A stretch of DNA of 7,573 nucleotides from Bacteroidales bacterium (GTDB taxonomy: Bacteria > Bacteroidota > Bacteroidia > Bacteroidales > JAADGE01), in the NCBI GenBank assembly GCA_029934265.1, contig JAOZMN010000138.1, positions 1 to 7,573 of the forward strand, read 5' to 3'. Made by a program: the position numbers and the translations under genes. The notes beneath the pieces were generated by a model, which worked only from the letters and a program-made list of their open reading frames with translations, did not search any database and had not been told where the DNA came from. Of the stretch, positions 6,485-7,573 are shown piece after piece. Each line of letters begins with the position of its first letter. Position 1 is the first letter of the stretch.

Positions 6485-6665
6485 TATAATGAAGATATTG
6501 TAAAATTATTTTTTTATTTTAAAGAAAACTTTTCCAAAGTTGAAATGTAAATATCCTTATATTATTTGTGCAACAAATACTTCTTTTTACACGTATTTCT
6601 TTTTAATAAGTTGATTCGTAAGTGTTTGCACAGATACGTACACAATATTTAACAGGTCGAAGACC
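6485..6665 (-). other. 181-base spacer between nuoE-like and nuoF-like genes
   Basis: This gap is long for two subunits of one complex. Apart from the AGGTC/GACCT hairpin it contains TGTGCAA (6567-6573) and TTGCACA (6626-6632) as a 7-base inverted repeat, enclosing AAATAC (6575-6580) and GTATTT (6593-6598). No small gene is convincing. It could hold a processing or regulatory element that sets the ratio of the two subunits, or simply be repeat-derived. Confidence 0.45.
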
Positions 6666-6668
6666 TTA
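6651..6668. repeat. AGGTC-GAA-GACCT hairpin repeat, copy 2
   Basis: AGGTC (6654-6658) and GACCT (6662-6666) flank GAA. The 18-base block matches the copy before batD (113-130) except for one loop base. Here it begins right at the stop codon of the nuoE-like gene: the TAA (6666-6668 on the - strand) is part of the block. As RNA of the - strand it would be a short stem following the stop, within the long nuoE-nuoF spacer. Confidence 0.6.
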
Positions 6669-7196
6669 TTTTTTATTTTTTTCTTCTCTGCGAATTTGTT
6701 TTACGATTTTTCCGGCACTTTTTCCTGTTAATTTCCCGTAAGTTTCGTCTCCTACCATCATTACAGGAGCAAGTGAGCAACAGCCCAAACAAGCAACTGA
6801 TTCCAATGTAAATAAACCGTCTTTTGTTGTTTCGCCGTCTTCTATTTTCAATATTTCTCTTAATTCTATCGACAATTTTTTAGCGTCCTGAACATGACAG
6901 GCTGTTCCGTGACAAACTTTTATGATGTTTTTTCCTACCGGCTTAAGTCTGAATTGTGCATAAAAAGTTGCAACGCCGTATATCGTGCTTAATTCTAAGC
7001 CTGTTGCTTCTGAAATAATGTAAAAAGCATCTTCGGGAACGTAACCGTATAATTCTTGTGTTCCTTGCAAAAGCGGGATTAAATTTCCTTTTTTATTTTT
7101 ATATTTTTCAATAATAGGTTTCAGAAGTTCAAGGTTTACTTCTTTTTTTAATTCCTCTTCCCGAGTCGGAGCCGGAACAGTTCGTTGTACTCTCAT
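6666..7196 (-). CDS. nuoE: NuoE/HydC-like [2Fe-2S] subunit
   Basis: This 176-aa protein has the thioredoxin-like fold of the 24-kDa complex I subunit and of HydC/HndA in soluble NAD(P)-linked hydrogenases. The helical N-terminal part (about 20-80) contains the family segments LIPLLQGTQELYGYVP (39-54) and STIYGVATFYAQF (70-82). The cluster ligands are Cys95 and Cys100 (VCHGTACHVQDA) and Cys136 and Cys140 (ACLGCCSLAP), the complete C-x4-C and C-x3-C set. It should form a cytosolic heterodimer with the NuoF/HydB-like product and pass electrons one at a time from FMN. It is the first gene of the - strand cluster. The ATG at 7196 lies 43 bases after a TACATTTG promoter-like element, which supports the start. 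A lysine-rich tail ends the protein. Without a HydA, complex I or Fdh gene nearby, the full complex cannot be named. Confidence 0.9.
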   Translation of the reverse strand: MRVQRTVPAPTREEELKKEVNLELLKPIIEKYKNKKGNLIPLLQGTQELYGYVPEDAFYIISEATGLELSTIYGVATFYAQFRLKPVGKNIIKVCHGTACHVQDAKKLSIELREILKIEDGETTKDGLFTLESVACLGCCSLAPVMMVGDETYGKLTGKSAGKIVKQIRREEKNKK

Positions 7197-7238
7197 GGGT
7201 TATATTTTTTTTAATTTTTTTTTTTAATTTTCAAGTTC

Positions 7239-7246
7239 CAAATGTA
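7239..7246 (-). promoter_or_regulatory. Possible -7 promoter element for the nuoE-nuoF-crotonase operon
   Basis: Read on the - strand this is TACATTTG, an exact match to the Bacteroidota -7 consensus TAnnTTTG. It would give a leader of about 35 bases before the nuoE-like ATG at 7196. The -33 TTG is not found at the usual spacing; the nearest TTTG is only 11 bases upstream. The compound palindrome at 7278-7309 lies just upstream of it. Confidence 0.45.
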
Positions 7247-7277
7247 TTAAAAACCGGCAAATAAATTAAACTTGTTT

Positions 7278-7309
7278 GTTATTTAAAATCATTTTAAATA
7301 ACGTTATTT
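7278..7309. promoter_or_regulatory. Compound palindrome in the divergent intergenic region, possible operator
   Basis: GTTATTTAAAAT (7278-7289), one central C, and ATTTTAAATAAC (7291-7302) form a perfect 25-base palindrome. The right arm overlaps a second palindrome, AAATAACGTTATTT (7296-7309), so GTTATTT occurs twice in direct orientation and once inverted. It lies between the promoter-like sites of two divergent genes, the position of a shared operator. AT-rich DNA produces palindromes by chance, but 12-base arms are longer than expected. Confidence 0.5.
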
Positions 7310-7342
7310 TTATTGGATTTTAATTTTTCAATAAATATTCGT

Positions 7343-7349
7343 TACTTTG
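7343..7349 (+). promoter_or_regulatory. Near-match -7 element for the gene at 7378
   Basis: TACTTTG is one base shorter than the TAnnTTTG consensus and lies 28 bases before the ATG, a plausible distance for a Bacteroidota promoter. A TTG occurs further upstream but at a spacing that is too long. Weak evidence. Confidence 0.25.
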
Positions 7350-7377
7350 TGGATTAAATCTTTAAAATAATTTTTTT

Positions 7378-7573
7378 ATGGGAAAAACTAAAATTTCAGG
7401 TGTTTTGTTGCTTGTGGTAATATTGCAGACAATCGCAATTATCTGGCTGGTATATGATAGATTAAATCAAAAAGAAGTAAATCAAGTTTTGGTTACGAAA
7501 ATTGAGAAAACGGAAGATGAAAAATCGGGTGTCGAGCAAGAGCTGAAAAATATGCTTGAACAGTATGAAAATA
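7378..7573 (+). CDS. N-terminal fragment of a membrane-anchored coiled-coil protein
   Basis: The frame opens at ATG 7378 and is still open at the window edge (65 codons seen). A short basic start (MGKTK) is followed by a hydrophobic helix at about residues 7-25 (SGVLLLVVILQTIAIIWLVY), then a charged Gln/Glu/Lys-rich stretch with heptad-like spacing (VEQELKNMLEQYEN) that looks like the start of a coiled coil. The helix lacks a signal-peptidase site, so the protein is probably anchored in the inner membrane with the coiled coil in the periplasm. Bacteroidota encode many such proteins, some ending in OmpA-type domains, but the rest is not visible and the family cannot be named. It is transcribed divergently from the nuoE-like gene. 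Confidence 0.7.
   Translation, partial: MGKTKISGVLLLVVILQTIAIIWLVYDRLNQKEVNQVLVTKIEKTEDEKSGVEQELKNMLEQYEN

Noticed and set aside
4706..7196. Part of a complete respiratory complex I operon
   Set aside because: The large subunit carries the extra N- and C-terminal Fe-S domains of the soluble HydB/HndC type, and no nuoG, nuoD or membrane subunit genes lie nearby.
1..7573. CRISPR array, tRNA, rRNA, transposase or toxin-antitoxin pair
   Set aside because: No regularly spaced direct repeats of CRISPR length, no cloverleaf or rRNA-like conserved stretch, and no transposase or small paired genes were seen on either strand.

Overview
The window is AT-rich DNA from a Bacteroidota bacterium, most likely of a Bacteroidales or Flavobacteriales type. 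The evidence is a BatD–BatE pair of the Bacteroidota aerotolerance operon, A-rich leaders without clear Shine-Dalgarno sequences, and sequences resembling the Bacteroidota -7 promoter element (TAnnTTTG). The deduced proteins suggest an anaerobic or microaerophilic lifestyle: a soluble, Fe-S-rich NADH-oxidising module plus a short-chain crotonase.

Left part, + strand (1-2713): a leader with several small hairpins precedes batD and batE. The batD reading frame runs from 147 to 1928 but is cut by one in-frame TAA at 1566-1568, immediately after the single C-terminal membrane segment. The 119 codons after the stop stay in the same frame and look like the usual cytosolic C-terminal domain of BatD. 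The gene is therefore either a nonsense allele, a read-through gene, a naturally split gene or a sequencing error. batE follows 12 bases later and appears intact (signal peptide, TPR, two membrane helices, SH3-like domain).

Middle (2700-3885): a 309-base gene-free stretch with a short palindrome and three spaced copies of TACTTTTTTG, then an unrecognised secreted protein of 248 aa. A 42-base near-perfect palindrome lies between this gene and the convergent crotonase gene and probably terminates transcription, possibly from both sides.

Right part, - strand (7196 down to 3886): a probable operon of a NuoE/HydC-like [2Fe-2S] subunit, a NuoF/HydB-like flavo-iron-sulfur subunit with an extra N-terminal [2Fe-2S]-type domain and a C-terminal 2x[4Fe-4S] ferredoxin domain, and an enoyl-CoA hydratase/crotonase. 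The first two would together oxidise or reduce NAD(H) and pass electrons to or from ferredoxin or another partner. The usual catalytic partner (an [FeFe]-hydrogenase HydA or a formate dehydrogenase) is not next to them here. The N-terminal domain of the large subunit shows only three of the four cysteines expected for a [2Fe-2S] site.

Right edge (7197-7573): a divergent intergenic region with a compound palindrome and two promoter-like sequences, then the first 65 codons of a membrane-anchored coiled-coil protein that runs off the window. I saw no tRNA, rRNA, CRISPR array or transposase gene. The most unusual observations are the stop inside batD, the three-cysteine domain and stand-alone nature of the HydBC-like module, and a hairpin repeat (AGGTC-GMA-GACCT) shared by two distant intergenic regions.
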